Positions 13,689-14,625 of a DNA stretch of 14,625 bases are shown one piece after another (within the stretch, counting starts at the first letter, position 1; every line of letters begins with the position of its first letter). Source of the stretch: Gemmatimonadota bacterium (GTDB lineage: Bacteria > Gemmatimonadota > Gemmatimonadetes > JACCXV01 > JAHWKZ01); contig JAHWKZ010000025.1 of assembly GCA_019347645.1 (NCBI GenBank), positions 1 to 14,625 of the forward strand, written 5' to 3'. The notes below the pieces were generated by a model. The model did no database searches and had not been told where the DNA came from. It saw only the letters and a program-made list of their open reading frames with translations. The position numbers and the translations under genes are program-made.

Positions 13689-14243
13689 ATGGCCCGATCC
13701 AAAACGAAGAACGGAACCGCCCGACGGCGCGGAGTTCGCATCCTCGGCGGCCTCGCCGTCGTGCTCCTCGTCGCCCTGGCGGCGTACATGGTGGTGCTCG
13801 AGCGGCGGGTGACGGCGAAGTGGGAGGGGCGGAAGTGGAGCGTCCCGTCGAAGGTCTACAGCGATGCCTACCTGCTGCATCCGGGCAAGGACCTCGACGC
13901 CCGGGACTTCGAGGCGCGTCTCCAGCGGCTGGGCTACCTTGAGCAGTCCGGAGGCGTCGACGAGCCGGGCGAGTACGCCAAGGGGGAGAACCGATGGCTC
14001 GTCTACCTCCACGCCTTCGCCTATCCCGACGGCGACAATCCCGCCTATCCGGTCCGGATCGAGACCGGCGGCGGGGTGATCCGTGAGGTCACCCACGGCC
14101 GGACCGGCGAGAATCTCACCAGCGCCGCCCTCGAGCCCGAGGTGATCGGCGTCATCTTCGACCGTCACATGGAAGACCGAACGCCGATCGATCTCGAGGA
14201 GATCCCCCAGCATCTCGTCGAGGCCGTCCTCGCAGTGGAGGAC
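13689..14243 (+). CDS. PBP1B-like class A penicillin-binding protein, N-terminal part only
   Basis: Bifunctional peptidoglycan glycosyltransferase/transpeptidase, of which only the first ~185 residues are present. A basic cytoplasmic head (MARSKTKNGTARRRG) leads into one membrane helix (~residues 17-36). Next is a UB2H-like regulatory domain (WSVPSKVYSDAYLLHPGKDL, RLQRLGYLE) as in PBP1B, then the run-up to the GT51 domain, IPQHLVEAVLAVED. GT51 motif 1 should continue ED-RRF-x-x-H-x-G. Instead, after ED (184-185) the frame runs A-V-L-Q-I-E and stays open without a stop to the window edge, with no further GT51 or transpeptidase motifs. The frame beyond 14243 is antisense to lysA/trpG and is not PBP. 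No ribosome-binding site precedes the ATG. The family call is firm; the truncation is most likely a chimeric join, see the junction entry. Confidence 0.86.
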
Positions 14244-14244
14244 G
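14225..14244. other. probable chimeric junction at a short inverted repeat
   Basis: CGTCCTC (14225-14231), GCAGTG, GAGGACG (14238-14244) is an inverted repeat with perfect 7-bp arms. Left of it the sequence is in-frame PBP1B; right of it the minus strand is lysA then trpG. Both genes lose their family match within this element, so it is the best estimate of the join. Inverted microhomology of this kind is typical of assembly or amplification chimeras and also of fold-back recombination. Confidence 0.6.
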
Positions 14245-14270
14245 CCGTCCTTCAGATTGAAATGGTCCAT
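14226..14270 (-). pseudogene. lysA: first 15 codons of diaminopimelate decarboxylase (lysA), broken
   Basis: The minus strand from the ATG at 14270 reads MDHFNLKDGVLHCED, very close to the characteristic start of alphaproteobacterial LysA (MDHFxYRDGxLHxEDVPL). The match is lost after ED, where GLDE replaces the expected VPL, exactly where the PBP coding sequence begins on the other strand. The open frame continues far leftwards but only as a shadow of the PBP and dipeptidase genes. The start is 3 nt after the trpG stop (TGA GCT ATG), so the two genes would be coupled in their source genome. Only 15 residues support the call. Confidence 0.6.
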
Positions 14271-14273
14271 AGC

Positions 14274-14625
14274 TCAGTTCCGGTGCGCCGCGCTGTCGGC
14301 CAATATGTTGGCGAGCATCCTGTCGCCGCCGCGGGTAAGGATAGATTCCGGGTGGAATTGCAAGCCCCACTGGCGAGCTTCGACGTCGCTGATCGCCATC
14401 ACGATCCCGTCCGCCTCCGCATGCACCCGGAACCGCTCCGGAATGTCGCGGGTGCAGAGGCTGTGATAGCGCCCGACCGGCGAGAGGCCGTCGATGCCGC
14501 GGAAGGGTCCGGCCCCATCATGGTGGAGGAAGCTCGCCTTGCCGTGCACCGGCTCCGGCGCCCGCGCCACTTCCCCGCCTGCCTGGAGGACGATCGCCTG
14601 GTGACCGAGGCAGACGCCGAGCAGC
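14274..14625 (-). CDS. trpG: anthranilate/aminodeoxychorismate synthase glutaminase subunit (TrpG/PabA), 5' truncated
   Basis: 117 C-terminal residues of a class I glutamine amidotransferase that supplies ammonia for anthranilate or p-aminobenzoate synthesis. It enters from the right edge at LLGVCLGHQAI, whose Cys is the nucleophile. It continues through GRYHSL, a substrate-channel signature of TrpG/PabA, and ends with WGLQFHPESILT, holding the catalytic His-Glu pair. The last residues are SAAHRN. TrpG and PabA cannot be separated by this part. Codons such as AAT, ATA and TTG are more frequent than in the neighbours, suggesting a different source genome. It is directly followed by the lysA start. 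With the broken PBP gene on the opposite strand, this segment probably does not belong to the same chromosome position as the rest. Confidence 0.88.
   Translation of the reverse strand, partial: LLGVCLGHQAIVLQAGGEVARAPEPVHGKASFLHHDGAGPFRGIDGLSPVGRYHSLCTRDIPERFRVHAEADGIVMAISDVEARQWGLQFHPESILTRGGDRMLANILADSAAHRN

Noticed and set aside
12342..14270. Long minus-strand frame starting with the LysA-like residues
   Set aside because: Only the first 15 codons resemble LysA; the remainder is antisense to the PBP and dipeptidase genes and matches no family.
14244..14625. C-terminal continuation of the PBP protein to the right edge as a novel fused domain
   Set aside because: The frame is antisense to a well-conserved TrpG/PabA C-terminus with all catalytic motifs, so its openness is incidental.
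1..14625. CRISPR array, tRNA/rRNA genes, insertion sequence or phage genes
   Set aside because: No regularly spaced repeats, transposase or integrase motifs, or tRNA-like cloverleafs were seen on reading both strands.

Overview
The window is high-GC DNA from a diderm (Gram-negative type) bacterium. The evidence is a TolC/membrane-fusion/RND efflux set, a small outer-membrane barrel, an ETF-ubiquinone oxidoreductase and the start of a class A penicillin-binding protein. The phylum cannot be fixed from the sequence alone. The style (very high GC, many GTG starts, weak Shine-Dalgarno sites, -10-like boxes just before several ATGs) would suit an uncultured lineage such as Gemmatimonadota, Myxococcota or Acidobacteriota; this is a guess.

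Layout, left to right. 1-1200 (+): NCS2-type nucleobase permease, cut by the left edge. 1194-4307 (-): a three-gene run in the order ETF-QO, membrane-anchored metallophosphoesterase, short HExxH protein; its last gene overlaps the permease tail to tail. 4308-4438: divergent intergenic region. 4439-5224 (+): DUF1499 membrane protein. 5230-5269: a long hairpin that can serve as terminator for both converging units. 5266-12126 (-): a drug-efflux locus read as marR, tolC, small beta-barrel protein, membrane fusion lipoprotein, RND pump, tightly packed from tolC onward. 12127-12192: divergent marR promoter region with a near-consensus sigma-70 promoter overlapped by palindromes. 12193-13574 (+): a YfiM/DUF2279-like exported protein coupled to an M19 membrane-type dipeptidase, closed by a hairpin terminator. 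13689-14243 (+): N-terminal part of a PBP1B-like peptidoglycan synthase.

At about 14225-14244 the PBP gene stops matching its family, inside the first catalytic motif of the glycosyltransferase domain. The remaining sequence reads on the other strand as the start of an alphaproteobacterial-looking lysA preceded by the end of a trpG/pabA glutamine amidotransferase. Both genes are cut at the same 7-bp inverted repeat. I read this as a chimeric join (assembly or amplification artefact) or, less likely, a real rearrangement; conclusions about the last ~380 bases should not be carried to the host genome.

Functionally, the core of the window is the MarR-governed tripartite efflux operon with an extra outer-membrane barrel. 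The rest is housekeeping or accessory: electron entry from ETF to quinone, phosphodiesterase and peptidase activities, purine uptake, and cell-wall synthesis. I found no CRISPR array, tRNA, rRNA, insertion sequence or phage gene, and no clearly undescribed defence or biosynthetic system.
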